From positions 23,696 through 56,748 of the forward strand of contig JAPOTD010000037.1 of the NCBI GenBank assembly GCA_026709365.1: 33,053 nucleotides of DNA. The letters are read 5' to 3'. The stretch's first letter is position 1, and each line of letters starts with the position of its first letter. This document shows, piece after piece, positions 15,904-24,548 of the stretch. The position numbers were made by a program, and so were the translations under genes. The notes beneath the pieces are model-generated. The model saw nothing but the letters and a program-made list of their open reading frames with translations. It did not search any database and had not been told where the DNA came from. The stretch comes from Gammaproteobacteria bacterium (lineage in GTDB: Bacteria > Pseudomonadota > Gammaproteobacteria > Pseudomonadales > Azotimanducaceae).

Positions 15904-16969
15904 GCTCAAGGTGGAACTTGGAACGCGCAGCTATCCCATACTGATCGGCGACGGTCTGCTGGGCAGGCCCGATCTGCTCCTCCCCCACATCGGCGCCCAC
16001 CAAGTGGCGGTCATCACCAACACCACGGTTGGCCCGCTGTTCCTCGACAAGCTGATGGCGAGCCTGGGCGACCTGGCCGCTGACGTAATCGAACTGCAGG
16101 ACGGCGAGCGCTTCAAGACCCTCGATGCCTACGCCAGCATCATCGATGCGCTCATGGAAAAACGGCACCACCGCACCACCACCTTGGTCGCGCTCGGCGG
16201 CGGCGTCATTGGCGATCTCGCCGGCTTTGCTGCCGCCACCTTCCAACGGGGCGTTGCCTTCGTGCAAGTGCCGACCACGTTGCTTGCGCAGGTGGATGCC
16301 TCGGTCGGCGGCAAAACCGGCGTCAACCATCCGGCCGGCAAGAACATGATCGGCGCCTTTCACCAGCCCCGCTGCGTCCTGGCCGACACCGCCGCCTTGG
16401 CTACGCTGCCGGAGCGCGAGTATCGGGCCGGGCTGGCTGAGGTGGTGAAGTACGGCGTCATCTGGAGCGCCCGGTTCTTCGCCGAGCTTGAGCGACGCAC
16501 CGACGCGCTGAACCGACGCGACGCGGCAGCGCTCGCCGAGGTGATCCGCTGCTCCTGCGCCATCAAGGCGGAGGTGGTGGGGCAAGACGAACGCGAGCTC
16601 GGTCGGCGCGCCATCCTGAACTACGGCCACACCTTTGCCCACGCCTTGGAGACCCTGACCGGCTACGACCAACTGCTGCACGGCGAGGCGGTGGCCATCG
16701 GCATGGTTTTGGCCGCCGACTGCGCCTGCCGCCACGACCTGCTGGACCGGGCATCCGTGCAGCGCATCCGCGGCCTGCTGGGTGCCTTGGGCCTGCCGAC
16801 GGCCATGCCCGCCGCCATGGACCCGTCCGCAGCGCTTGCTGTCATGGGCATGGACAAGAAGGTGGTGGATGGCCGACTGCGGCTGGTGCTCCCGGAGCGC
16901 ATCGGCGCGGTGCGGGTGACGGACCAGGTGGAGCAGGCCGCCGTGCTGGCAACGCTGGAGGCTGGCTAG
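15896..16969 (+). CDS. aroB: 3-dehydroquinate synthase
   Basis: AroB converts DAHP to 3-dehydroquinate using NAD and a divalent metal, the second step of the shikimate pathway. The 357-residue protein shows the NAD-binding GGGVIGDLAGFAAATFQRGV, the stretch QVPTTLLAQVDASVGGKTGVNH, and metal/substrate residues in GLAEVVKYGVI, NYGHTFAHALE and LHGEAVAIGM. GTG start inside the 3' end of aroK. Its TAG stop overlaps the stop of the convergent vsr-like gene in the tetranucleotide CTAG. The damX/dam genes often found downstream are absent, replaced by an endonuclease pair. Confidence 0.97.
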   Translation: MIELKVELGTRSYPILIGDGLLGRPDLLLPHIGAHQVAVITNTTVGPLFLDKLMASLGDLAADVIELQDGERFKTLDAYASIIDALMEKRHHRTTTLVALGGGVIGDLAGFAAATFQRGVAFVQVPTTLLAQVDASVGGKTGVNHPAGKNMIGAFHQPRCVLADTAALATLPEREYRAGLAEVVKYGVIWSARFFAELERRTDALNRRDAAALAEVIRCSCAIKAEVVGQDERELGRRAILNYGHTFAHALETLTGYDQLLHGEAVAIGMVLAADCACRHDLLDRASVQRIRGLLGALGLPTAMPAAMDPSAALAVMGMDKKVVDGRLRLVLPERIGAVRVTDQVEQAAVLATLEAG

Positions 16970-17436
16970 CTCGAAGCGGAGGGGTTGCCGTCAAGAAACC
17001 CTCGAATCCGCTCTTCAAGCGCCTCCAGATCCTTGGTTTCGCACTCCCAGACCACCAACACCTCCCACCCGAGCGCCCGCAGCTGGGCTTGGTTCTCGCC
17101 GTCGCGCTCCACGTTGCGCCGCAGTTTGTGGGACCAGTAGGCGCGGTTGGTCCTCGGCGTTCGATTGCCCTTCGCGCAATCGTGCTGATGCCAGAAGCAG
17201 CCGTGAACGAAGATCACCTTGCGCCGCGGCCGGAACACCAGGTCCGGCCTGCCCGGCAGCCCCCGCCCATGCAGGCGGTAACGGAACCCCATCCCGTGGG
17301 TCAATCGCCGAACCCGCATTTCCGGCCGGGTGTTGGCTCCCTTGATGGCCCGCATGATGCGGCTGCGCATCTCGCTGGGCGGCTCGGTCATTTTTGGGGG
17401 TGCGGGTTCGGACACGGGAGCGCTTTGCGACGGCAA
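16966..17436 (-). CDS. vsr: Very-short-patch-repair (Vsr) family DNA endonuclease
   Basis: Vsr nicks DNA at T:G mismatches that arise when a methylated cytosine deaminates. The protein keeps the catalytic and metal residues known from E. coli Vsr: D65 in GRPDLVF, H78 and H83 in HGCFWH, and zinc ligands C80, H85, C87 and C132 (VWECE). The frame starts at TTG 17436, directly abutting the upstream HNH gene. The ATG at 17391 (MTEPPSEMRSRIMRAIKG) matches the family start better and would give ~141 residues. No cytosine methyltransferase gene, its usual partner, is adjacent. It could instead act as a nuclease of the neighbouring HNH system. Convergent with aroB. Confidence 0.9.
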   Translation of the reverse strand: MPSQSAPVSEPAPPKMTEPPSEMRSRIMRAIKGANTRPEMRVRRLTHGMGFRYRLHGRGLPGRPDLVFRPRRKVIFVHGCFWHQHDCAKGNRTPRTNRAYWSHKLRRNVERDGENQAQLRALGWEVLVVWECETKDLEALEERIRGFLDGNPSASS

Positions 17437-18630
17437 TCAAATGCCTGCGATCTGCTTCGCATGCCAGCGCAGCGCGCCGGCATCAGGTCGGTCGGCGTGA
17501 GAGGCGGGCACTCTCAGCGGATTGCCGTCAAACTGCATGAGCCATTGATTGCGCAAGGCTTGGCTTGCGTAGGTGGACACCATGAGGCGCAGGTCGTCGT
17601 CAATCCAGATCATGCCGCGATCAAAGGCCCAATGCAGGGTTCGGCTGAGGGCCAGTCCGTTTTGCACCACGTCCTTGCCGCCCCTGTGTACTGGAACGAG
17701 GTGAGCTGCATCGACCTCGAAAGCGCTCGATGCGTCAGCCAGCCCGAGTCCGGAGACCGCGCACGTGGAGCCGTAGGCGCCTGGAATGCGGCAGCGAAAG
17801 AGGTCGGAACGAACTCGGATTTGCCGCGGCTCCAGCTCGCGGGCGTTTAGGTCCTGCAGAACGCTGTCCAGGTTTCCTGGGGTCGGCGTCAAGTGACTGC
17901 CTGGCTCCCGCCCGGCCCAAGAGTCGAATTCCTCCGGCAGCATGGCCACGATGGTGTCGGCAGACAGTTCGGTGAGGTTGAAGTGCGCGGGCAGGCGGGT
18001 CACGAACTTGCAAAATGCCCGCAGACCGTTGGATTCGTTTGAATAGCCGCGCTTCGGCTGGCCCGTAACGTTGTCGAAGTAGAGTCGGCTCGCCGCGCTG
18101 AGGGCGCCCTGACTGCTCATGAGCCTGCCTTGTCGCTCGCCCAAGGCAGTCGCCGCCACGCCATACTTGTGAAGCGGGTAGGCCAAAAGGAGGCCCAGTT
18201 CTCCATCGACACCCCCGGCGTGCTCGCGGTACAGCAGATAGGAGCCGCGCAGCAGATGGCGGCGGCCTTGCCGCCGGATGGCACGATTCACCAAATGCCG
18301 CGCGTCGTCGTAGGGCCTGCGCACTCCGGTGCTGGTTTCGGGGCAGACCGCATCGAAATAGAAGAGCGACAGCCACTCCCACAGCCCGGACTGATCCACG
18401 TCCTCGGCTATCCCGGCGTTGCGGAACTGATGATCAACATACCTCGCAAAGGCGTGCCGGTTTTTGAAGTTGCGGGGTTCGACTGAAGCCTCGCCGGGTT
18501 CAAACCGCATCGAGTGTTTGGGGTGGGTCAGCAACTCCGTCGGTGGCGGCGTCCGTCCGTCTTCGCGCAACCGCGTCAAGTAGTCTTTGAAATGGCCAAT
18601 GCCGCTTTCTGTTAAGCACCTGACTTTCAT
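17437..18630 (-). CDS. HNH endonuclease (HNH_2-type), putative restriction or defence nuclease
   Basis: A 397-residue protein whose C-terminal part (about 285-355) is an HNH nuclease domain: CAVSG, DAAHLVPVHRGG with H310, QNGLALSRTLHWAFDRGMIWID with N324 and H333. The layout resembles the HNH_2 family common in restriction-like endonucleases. The N-terminal ~270 residues show no domain I recognise and may provide target recognition. It is transcribed with the vsr-like gene, with no gap between the stop and the next possible start. No methyltransferase is seen on either side, so a conventional restriction-modification pair is not demonstrated. Substrate unknown. Confidence 0.82.
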   Translation of the reverse strand: MKVRCLTESGIGHFKDYLTRLREDGRTPPPTELLTHPKHSMRFEPGEASVEPRNFKNRHAFARYVDHQFRNAGIAEDVDQSGLWEWLSLFYFDAVCPETSTGVRRPYDDARHLVNRAIRRQGRRHLLRGSYLLYREHAGGVDGELGLLLAYPLHKYGVAATALGERQGRLMSSQGALSAASRLYFDNVTGQPKRGYSNESNGLRAFCKFVTRLPAHFNLTELSADTIVAMLPEEFDSWAGREPGSHLTPTPGNLDSVLQDLNARELEPRQIRVRSDLFRCRIPGAYGSTCAVSGLGLADASSAFEVDAAHLVPVHRGGKDVVQNGLALSRTLHWAFDRGMIWIDDDLRLMVSTYASQALRNQWLMQFDGNPLRVPASHADRPDAGALRWHAKQIAGI

Positions 18631-18721
18631 GTCTTGCGCATCATCCGCCCACCTGCATCAGGGCACTTTAGGCCATGCCCCGCATTGTGCCAACACTCAC
18701 CATCCGTCTGTGAAACTCAGC

Positions 18722-18727
18722 CATAAT
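18722..18727 (+). promoter_or_regulatory. Possible -10 element for lptFG
   Basis: CATAAT lies six bases before the lptF ATG. No convincing -35 is seen 16-18 bp upstream. If used, the transcript would be nearly leaderless. Weak prediction. Confidence 0.22.
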
Positions 18728-18733
18728 GGCTTG

Positions 18734-19828
18734 ATGATCGCCGCGAGGCACATCAACCGCGAGTTGCTCGCCGTTTTCGTGGCCACCCTGCTGGTGCTGT
18801 TTGCCGTGGCGGTCGGCGGGCGCTTCATTGGCTACTTGCAGGAGGCGGCTGCGGGCAAGTTCGCCGCCAGCGACCTAGTGGCCATCATGGCGCTGCGGCT
18901 GCCGGGCTTCATGCAGCTCATCGCCCCTTTCGCCTTCCACATCGCCGTGCTGCTGACCGTCGGCAGGCTGCACGCCGAGCAGGAGATGGCGGTTTTGCGT
19001 AGCAGCGGTGCGGGAACTTGGCAGCTGCTGGTTTGGATCCTGCCGTCCGCAACGCTGCTGGCTGTCGGCGTCGGCGCCCTTTCGCTTTGGATAACGCCGG
19101 ACCGCAACGCCGCCTTGGACCGCTTCCTCATCGAGCTACGCGCCCAAGCGACTTTCGATCGGATGAGCGTTGGCACATTCAACCCCTTTGGCCGGGGCCA
19201 GCGCACGCTCTACGCCGAAACCGTCAGCGACGACGGCCAAACCCTGGGCGGCGTGTTCATCTTCGAACGCGGCAAGGGCGAGTCGCTGGTCACGATCTGG
19301 GCCGAGCAAGCCTCACGTCATGTGGATGAGCGCACGGGCAGCCAATTTCTGGTGCTCGGGGACGGCGTCAGACACAGTCAGGAGCCTGTCAGCGATCCAA
19401 GCCGGCGCACGGAGGGCCTGCGGCGCCAAGTGATCGAGTTCTCCGCGTTAAGCCAGAAGATCGACACCGACGTGGCGGCTTCGAGGCGCGTTAAGCCCGA
19501 AGCCCTGCCCTCGGCCACCTTGTGGCAGCGAGCCGACGCCGCAGCGGCGGCGGAACTGCACTGGCGCTTGGCCCTGCCTGCGTTTACCCTCATCAGCGCA
19601 CTCATCGCCATGGGACTTGCGCCGGTCAAACCCCGCCAAGGCCGATTCGGCCGGGTGCTGCCCAGCATGGCGATGCTGGTGGCCTACTACCTGGCGCTGC
19701 TGGCCAACCAGAACGCCGTTCTGTCCGGCCACCTGCCCGCCGTTGCCGGCCTATGGCCCGCCCATGCCCTGTTCGCCGCCATTGCCGCTGCCGCCTTGGC
19801 GCACAGCGCCAAGCCAGCCCGTCAGTGA
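18734..19828 (+). CDS. lptF: LptF, permease of the LPS export ABC transporter
   Basis: LptF with LptG forms the membrane core that, powered by LptB, extracts lipopolysaccharide from the inner membrane. The 364-residue protein begins MIAARHINRELLAVFVATLLVLF and has three N-terminal helices, the conserved LHAEQEMAVLRSSG cytoplasmic coupling segment, a periplasmic beta-jellyroll domain (FNPFGRGQRTLYAETVSDDGQTLGGVFIFER) and three C-terminal helices. The frame is open upstream to 18587, but those 49 residues are not family-like. The chosen ATG gives a normal length. It overlaps lptG by one base (TGATG). The usual neighbour pepA is replaced upstream by the HNH gene. Confidence 0.95.
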   Translation: MIAARHINRELLAVFVATLLVLFAVAVGGRFIGYLQEAAAGKFAASDLVAIMALRLPGFMQLIAPFAFHIAVLLTVGRLHAEQEMAVLRSSGAGTWQLLVWILPSATLLAVGVGALSLWITPDRNAALDRFLIELRAQATFDRMSVGTFNPFGRGQRTLYAETVSDDGQTLGGVFIFERGKGESLVTIWAEQASRHVDERTGSQFLVLGDGVRHSQEPVSDPSRRTEGLRRQVIEFSALSQKIDTDVAASRRVKPEALPSATLWQRADAAAAAELHWRLALPAFTLISALIAMGLAPVKPRQGRFGRVLPSMAMLVAYYLALLANQNAVLSGHLPAVAGLWPAHALFAAIAAAALAHSAKPARQ

Positions 19829-20913
19829 TGCCCCTGTCTCGGATCGACCGCTATCTGTGCCGGACCATGCTGAGCGCCGCTGCGGTGGTGCTGCTGGCGC
19901 TCACCGCCTTGGTCGCGGTCTTCGCCCTCATTGAGGAGCTCGGCGAAGGGCACAGCGCCTACGGGCCGCTTGAAGCAGCTTGGTACGTCATCCTGACCCT
20001 GCCGCGGCGGGCGTGGGAAACGCTGCCCTACGTCCTGTTTCTCGGCAGCTTGATCGGCCTGGGCAAGCTGGCCAGCCAGTCGGAATTGGTGGTTCTGCGG
20101 GCCGCCGGGATGTCTGTGCGCCGCTTGGCCGGCGCCACGGCTTGGGCGGTCGCCTTGGCTTGGACGCTCGGCATGGCGACGGGTGAATGGATCGCGCCGG
20201 CCACCGAGGCCGCGGCGGAAGCCCACAAGGCGCGCATCCTGCGGGGCAGCGCAGGCATCGAGTTCAATGACGGCCATTGGTACCGCGAAGGCTCGCTTTA
20301 CATGCATGTCGAGGCATTGGATGGCAGTGGCGGCTTGCTGGGCGTGCGCCAGTACTGGCTTGATGACCGCGGCCGCCTGTCGCTGATTCGGGAAGCCGCG
20401 CGCGCCGAGCATCTGGGCGCAGCGGATGCGGGCGAGGAGTGGATTCTGCACGACGGCCTGGAAACCCGGCTGGGCGACGACGAGCTTGTGGCGCAGCCGT
20501 TTTCGGAACGGGTTTGGCACAGCCGGATCGAACCCGGCCTGATCAGCGAGCGGCTGCGTCTCGATGCCCGCAAGCTGTCCCTGCTGGACCTGCGCCGCCA
20601 GATCAGCTACCTGCAGCGCGAGGGCTTGGACGCCACTTCCCAGCTCATCGCGTTCTGGAGCAAGTGCCTGCAGCCGGCCGCCCTGTTCGGCCTGGTCCTG
20701 CTGGCCTTGGCTTCGGTGCTCGGCCCCTTGCGCGACGTCGGCATTGGGGTGCGGATCAGCGCCGGGATCGTGGCCGGCCTGTCGTTCAAGTACCTGCAGG
20801 ATCTGTTTGCGCCGATGGCTGCGGTCTATGGGTTGGCGCCGTCCTTGGCAGTCAGCATCCCCATCGCCCTGTGTTGGGCGCTCGGCATCCTGGGGCTGCG
20901 GCGGGTCGGTTAA
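19828..20913 (+). CDS. lptG: LptG, permease of the LPS export ABC transporter
   Basis: Partner of LptF. The 361-residue protein has the family N-terminus (LSRIDRYLCRTMLSAAAVVLLALTALVAVFALIEEL), LPRRAWETLPYVLFLGSLIGLGKLASQSELVVLRAAGMSV, the periplasmic domain, and C-terminal helices with FWSKCLQPAALFGLVLLALASVLGPLR. The frame is open far upstream to 19522, but that overlaps lptF. The ATG at 19828, sharing one base with the lptF stop, gives the correct N-terminus. The TAA stop overlaps the convergent RDD gene in TTAA. Confidence 0.96.
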   Translation: MPLSRIDRYLCRTMLSAAAVVLLALTALVAVFALIEELGEGHSAYGPLEAAWYVILTLPRRAWETLPYVLFLGSLIGLGKLASQSELVVLRAAGMSVRRLAGATAWAVALAWTLGMATGEWIAPATEAAAEAHKARILRGSAGIEFNDGHWYREGSLYMHVEALDGSGGLLGVRQYWLDDRGRLSLIREAARAEHLGAADAGEEWILHDGLETRLGDDELVAQPFSERVWHSRIEPGLISERLRLDARKLSLLDLRRQISYLQREGLDATSQLIAFWSKCLQPAALFGLVLLALASVLGPLRDVGIGVRISAGIVAGLSFKYLQDLFAPMAAVYGLAPSLAVSIPIALCWALGILGLRRVG

Positions 20914-21338
20914 TCCGCGTAGCGCTCCACCCGGGAGTGGCTGGCGAGGTCCGGCCAGGTTCGGCCTTGGCGATCAATCAACGCCCAGAGGTAGCCGATG
21001 CCGAGGCCCCCGAAAGCAGCCAACGCCACCGCAAAGCGCACCGTCGCCTGGTGCAGGCTGATGCGTCCGCCGGCGTTGGACACCAAGCGGAGCCGCCACG
21101 CGCGCATGCCGGCCGTTTGGCCAGCTGCGGTCCAAAAGTACGCGAAGAAAGCGAAGGCCTCCAAAAAAAGCAGGGTTTGCACGGGTGCGCCAAGCACGGG
21201 CTCGCCGCCGTTGGCGACCACCATGGCCAGCAAGGTGATCATCCAGATCGCCAGAATCAGCAGGGCGTCATAGAACATCGCGGCCAGACGGCGCGGCAGC
21301 CCCGCGCCGGGCGGTTCAGAAGCGGGCTTCGCCGGCAT
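20910..21338 (-). CDS. RDD family membrane protein
   Basis: A 142-residue small membrane protein. The start PPGAGLPRRLAAMFYDALLILAIWMITL carries the RDD-family Arg and Asp pattern at the head of the first helix. Further helices lie near residues 55-75 and 100-118, with AGQTAGMRAWRLRLV between them, a family hallmark. Some RDD proteins have been linked to ion exchange, but the role here is unknown. It lies downstream of the thiolase-like gene, overlapping it by 23 bp on the same strand, so the two are probably cotranscribed. Its stop overlaps the lptG stop. Confidence 0.87.
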   Translation of the reverse strand: MPAKPASEPPGAGLPRRLAAMFYDALLILAIWMITLLAMVVANGGEPVLGAPVQTLLFLEAFAFFAYFWTAAGQTAGMRAWRLRLVSNAGGRISLHQATVRFAVALAAFGGLGIGYLWALIDRQGRTWPDLASHSRVERYAD

Positions 21339-22788
21339 TCAAGCTCATCGAACGGCCGCAGAACTCCTGTTGGATCATGGCGTCCAGGGTGTCGGCGTCC
21401 CGGCAGTTGGCCCAGGTTCGCTCGCCCCCGCCGAGGCGCCCGGCGATGTGGGCCACTTCGGGGCCTTCCGGGCCGTACATCACCGAGTATCCCTCGACGG
21501 TGGCCTGGCCCTTGTGGTCGGCGACTAGGTCACGGGCCGGCAGGGCATCCACCTCCGCTTGGGGCGCCTCGTGGCGGAAGGGACGCGGGGGTGGCTGCGT
21601 GCTGTACAAGCCAATGGCGTGCTTGGTGAGGTAGCCGCCGTTGGCCGACACCAGGCCCTTCCCGCCCGGGTCGCCGCGCAGCACTTCCGCCATGCGGGCG
21701 ATGGCGTGCATCACGTAGTTGTTCAGGGGGCCGCCGGCAAAGGTCAAGCCGCCGGTGACGGTCAGCGGCAGCTTTGCATCGGAGCCGTTGGAGCCATTCA
21801 AGCCGACTTCGGCAGCCGCCACCTGGACGGCGATGGGAAAGCAGCTGTAGAGGTCCACGTGGTCCAGCGCCGCAGGCTGCCAGTCGGCCCACTCCAATGC
21901 CCGGCGGGCTGCGAGCCGGATGGCTGGGGAACTGTGCAGGTTGTCCCGGTTGGAGACGAGATAGTGGTCGTGGGCGTCCGCTCCCGCCCAGGGATAGACC
22001 CACTTCCGGCGCGGAACGCCCAAGGCTTGCGCCTTGCGCTCGGAACACAGTATCAGCGCGGCGCCTTGATCGACATTGCTGTTCGAGTTCATGAACTTGG
22101 GGTACGGGAAGGAAACCGGTCGGTTGGCTGCTGAGTGGCTGCGGATCTCCGCGGCGGTCTTGGCCTGCCGCAACCAGGCATGGGGGTTTTCCGCAGCTAC
22201 TGCGGAAAAGCTCGCCCAGAGCTCGGAGATGCGCGCTATGTGGGCATCCACCGCTTCGCCGAGATGGTGACGGCGCGCGGTCTCCATGATCGGATACATG
22301 CGGATGGGCCGGTCGATGCCCAGAGCCAACTCCGCCGGATGCCCCATGGTCACGTCCTCGCCGATGTGCAGATCCGGCGTACCGTCGATGCTGCGCCAAT
22401 CCGGCTTGGCGCCTGCCCGGCGCAGCCGCGCTCGAGTATGGCCGCATTCCGCGCCGGTGATGAGGATGACCTCATGGGAACCCGCCTGGATGTCGAGGAC
22501 GGAGCGGTTCACCACCGTTTGCACGAAGTTGCCGCCGAAGGGCGTCAGGGCCGTCTCGGCCGCGGCGCTGCCGAGCGCTTCGCCGACGGCCCGGGCTGGA
22601 TTTTGGTAGGGCCAGTAGCCCCGAATGACGCGAATCGAGCCCGCTTGAGCCGCCAACTTGGGACAGCCGGCGTCCTCTGCCGCCGCCCGGCTTGCGTCGA
22701 TCATCAGGTCAACGGGTTCCTTGCGTTCGTCGAGCGCCTCGGTGCGCTGGCTGATCTGCGCCACGCCCACGAGCACCGGTGTTTCCAT
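21316..22788 (-). CDS. Thiolase-superfamily protein (acetyl-CoA acetyltransferase, SCP-x-like)
   Basis: A ~490-residue thiolase-fold protein beginning METPVLVGVAQISQRTEALDERKEPVDLM. It has the segments VVNRSVLDIQAGSHEVILITGAECGHTR, MYPIMETARRHHLGE, VDLYSCFPIAVQVAAAEVGL and GGLTFAGGPLNNYVMHAIARM, typical of the acetyl-CoA acetyltransferase/SCP-x-like subgroup. A C-terminal extension (QATVEGYSVMYG) resembles the OB-fold domain of that subgroup. It probably acts in fatty-acid or sterol side-chain degradation, but substrate is unknown. The frame opens at 23025 in a repeat region; the ATG at 22788 has GGAG six bases upstream and gives the conserved start. It overlaps the RDD gene. Confidence 0.87.
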   Translation of the reverse strand: METPVLVGVAQISQRTEALDERKEPVDLMIDASRAAAEDAGCPKLAAQAGSIRVIRGYWPYQNPARAVGEALGSAAAETALTPFGGNFVQTVVNRSVLDIQAGSHEVILITGAECGHTRARLRRAGAKPDWRSIDGTPDLHIGEDVTMGHPAELALGIDRPIRMYPIMETARRHHLGEAVDAHIARISELWASFSAVAAENPHAWLRQAKTAAEIRSHSAANRPVSFPYPKFMNSNSNVDQGAALILCSERKAQALGVPRRKWVYPWAGADAHDHYLVSNRDNLHSSPAIRLAARRALEWADWQPAALDHVDLYSCFPIAVQVAAAEVGLNGSNGSDAKLPLTVTGGLTFAGGPLNNYVMHAIARMAEVLRGDPGGKGLVSANGGYLTKHAIGLYSTQPPPRPFRHEAPQAEVDALPARDLVADHKGQATVEGYSVMYGPEGPEVAHIAGRLGGGERTWANCRDADTLDAMIQQEFCGRSMSLNAGEARF

Positions 22789-22843
22789 TGCCATCTCCAG
22801 CTGCGGGGAAAAGTGGACGCCCATGATAACTGAGCGGGCTGAG

Positions 22844-22941
22844 GAAACATTTCGGAATCCGATCCACGCAACGGTGGCGGAGTTTCGCGTAGCGAAACGC
22901 CAACGAACCGTAGGTTCGCCGCGCCCGCCTCGCCGGCGCGC
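22844..22941. repeat. Compound palindromic repeat, copy 3
   Basis: A 31-nt signature at 22844-22874 (reverse complement contains TTGCGTGG and TTCCGAAATGT) matches 28212-28242 at about 26 of 31 positions. It is followed by a GTTTCGC/GCGAAAC hairpin (22882-22898, loop GTA), a CGAACC/GGTTCG hairpin (22904-22918, loop GTA) and a GCGCC...GGCGC arm pair. It fills most of the 184-bp gap between the transglutaminase-like gene and the thiolase-like gene, both on the minus strand. No other feature is seen in that gap. Confidence 0.8.
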
Positions 22942-22972
22942 AATAGCTGGCGCCGCAATTCGTTGGCATCGC

Positions 22973-24370
22973 TCAATCGCGGCGGGCGTAGTCCACCTCA
23001 GCCACTCGGAATCGAAGCCCGCCACCGCCTTGCATCAGGCGCAGCAGAGCGGCCGCGTCGCCCCGCAGCGGAATGTGGCTGGCATCGGCGCGAAGTTGGT
23101 TCCATGTGGGATCAACCGTGCGCCAGAAGCCGTCCAAGGCCACTTCATTCCAGGCATGGAAGGCCAAGGCCGGCTCCTTCCGTCCTGAATACGCCAAGCC
23201 GACCACCGTTCGGGCCGGCCAGCCCAAGGATCGGGCCAAGGTGGTGAGCAGGTCCGCATATTCGGTGCAGTCGCCGGTTCGGCGCTTGATGGTCTCCAGG
23301 ACGCTGGTTGGCGGCGCATCCGGCTGATAGTCAATGTAGGCATGTACGAAGGCCACCAAGGCGGCCAACCGGCCCTCGTCGGTTTCGGCGGATCCCACGC
23401 CCCGCTTGGCCAAGCGAGCCACCTGTTGATGTTGGATGGGAAAGCGCAGCGTCTCGCCGAGGAAAGCGGTCGCATCGGTCGCCGCCACGGGCTTGGCTTC
23501 GAGTTCAAGGCGCCAGCCGCCAAGGCCCCGGCGCGCCTGCGGCCAGATGGCGTCAAGCCGCTCCGCGTCGTCCGCGATCAGCACCAAACGCTTAATCTCG
23601 CCGTGGTTGGGCAGGTGCCGATCCAAGGCGATCCGATGGTCGGTCAGGTGCAGCGGTGGGCGTGCCTTGAGGGCCTCGGCCTCGGTCGTGCGGGTTAACG
23701 AGAACAGGCCCGACATCGAAAACGCCACCGGCACGTAGTGGCTGTCCAGCTGGATTTCCGTGGCGCGCAAGGGCGCGGGGCTGGCGAAGCGATAGCCGAC
23801 CGCATTCCTTTCCAGGACTTTGAAGGGCTTGTTGACCAGCTTGGCTGCGTTGAAGTCCAGGCTCCTGACCCGGAAACGGGCTCCGCTTGGCGGCTGTTCA
23901 GCGGCCAGCCAGGATTCCAGCGCCAAGTAGTCGCCCAACGAATAGGCCCAATCGACGGAATGCTCCCGGACCGCATCGCCGCGCCGGAACTGCGCCCGTC
24001 CGCCGTCGTCCGACCACTCGAGGACGACGCCCTCCGTGGCCGATCCGGCTAGGTCACTCCAATGCTCGGCGCGAATCAGGCGATACGGCGGCAGCGGATC
24101 GAAGGTCAAGGATTCACTGATGCTGACCGGTGCCGTGCCGTCAACGGAAAAGAGCATGAATGACCGAAACCGCCACCCGCCCTGCAGATCGCGCCCAGCT
24201 TCCGTGGTGAGGTGGCCGATCGGCGCAGCGCCCATGCTGAGCGCATACCAGTGGACGCCGGAGAGTGCGTCGGCCCGTTGCGCTTCGGGGGGGCGGGCGT
24301 TGGCCAGCCACTCCGCAAAGGCGAGCAGCAACGCCAGCGCCAAGACTCCGGCTGAGAGCCGCAACAGCAT
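22973..24370 (-). CDS. Transglutaminase-like (papain-fold) exported protein
   Basis: A 465-residue protein with an N-terminal signal or anchor (MLLRLSAGVLALALLLAFAEWLANA), a long central region without recognised domains (about 40-330), and a C-terminal transglutaminase-like domain. The catalytic triad is visible: C368 in RRTGDCTEYADLL, H405 in AFHAWNEV and D420 in TVDPTWNQ. Bacterial members act as proteases or peptide-modifying enzymes in the envelope, and the specific reaction here is unknown. It is divergent from glnS with 178 bp between the starts. The central part may match the DUF3488-type or similar accessory domains, but I cannot confirm that. Confidence 0.87.
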   Translation of the reverse strand: MLLRLSAGVLALALLLAFAEWLANARPPEAQRADALSGVHWYALSMGAAPIGHLTTEAGRDLQGGWRFRSFMLFSVDGTAPVSISESLTFDPLPPYRLIRAEHWSDLAGSATEGVVLEWSDDGGRAQFRRGDAVREHSVDWAYSLGDYLALESWLAAEQPPSGARFRVRSLDFNAAKLVNKPFKVLERNAVGYRFASPAPLRATEIQLDSHYVPVAFSMSGLFSLTRTTEAEALKARPPLHLTDHRIALDRHLPNHGEIKRLVLIADDAERLDAIWPQARRGLGGWRLELEAKPVAATDATAFLGETLRFPIQHQQVARLAKRGVGSAETDEGRLAALVAFVHAYIDYQPDAPPTSVLETIKRRTGDCTEYADLLTTLARSLGWPARTVVGLAYSGRKEPALAFHAWNEVALDGFWRTVDPTWNQLRADASHIPLRGDAAALLRLMQGGGGLRFRVAEVDYARRD

Positions 24371-24509
24371 GGGAAGCTTCCGCCCTGTCCCGGAAAGGAC
24401 ACCAGATCAATGCGGCTGAGTTTACCAAAGACCCATCCCTGCCGTGGCTGCCCCCATCGGCACCACCGACGACGGGCTTGAGCCCGCGCCGTGCGGGGGC
24501 TTGTGCGGC

Positions 24510-24515
24510 TACAAT
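24510..24515 (+). promoter_or_regulatory. Possible -10 element for glnS
   Basis: TACAAT in the context GCGGCTACAAT, 33 bp before the glnS ATG. The aroK -10 candidate has similar surroundings (GGGCTACAAT). No clear -35 at 16-18 bp. Confidence 0.25.
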
Positions 24516-24548
24516 AGGCTTTTCGCCGCAAAACGCGCCCAACCCGCA

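Noticed and set aside
15578-16735. 385-codon minus-strand frame opposite aroK/aroB
   Set aside because: Shadow of aroB, with repetitive Gly/Val/Gln-rich content and no domain.
22795-23025. Extended N-terminus of the thiolase-like protein into the repeat region
   Set aside because: The added residues are encoded by the palindromic repeat and are not family-like. The ATG at 22788 has a well-placed GGAG.
24386-24410. CCTGTCC...GGACAC near glnS as another end of the 3461-3623 element
   Set aside because: Only about seven bases match and no second end is found nearby, so chance is sufficient.
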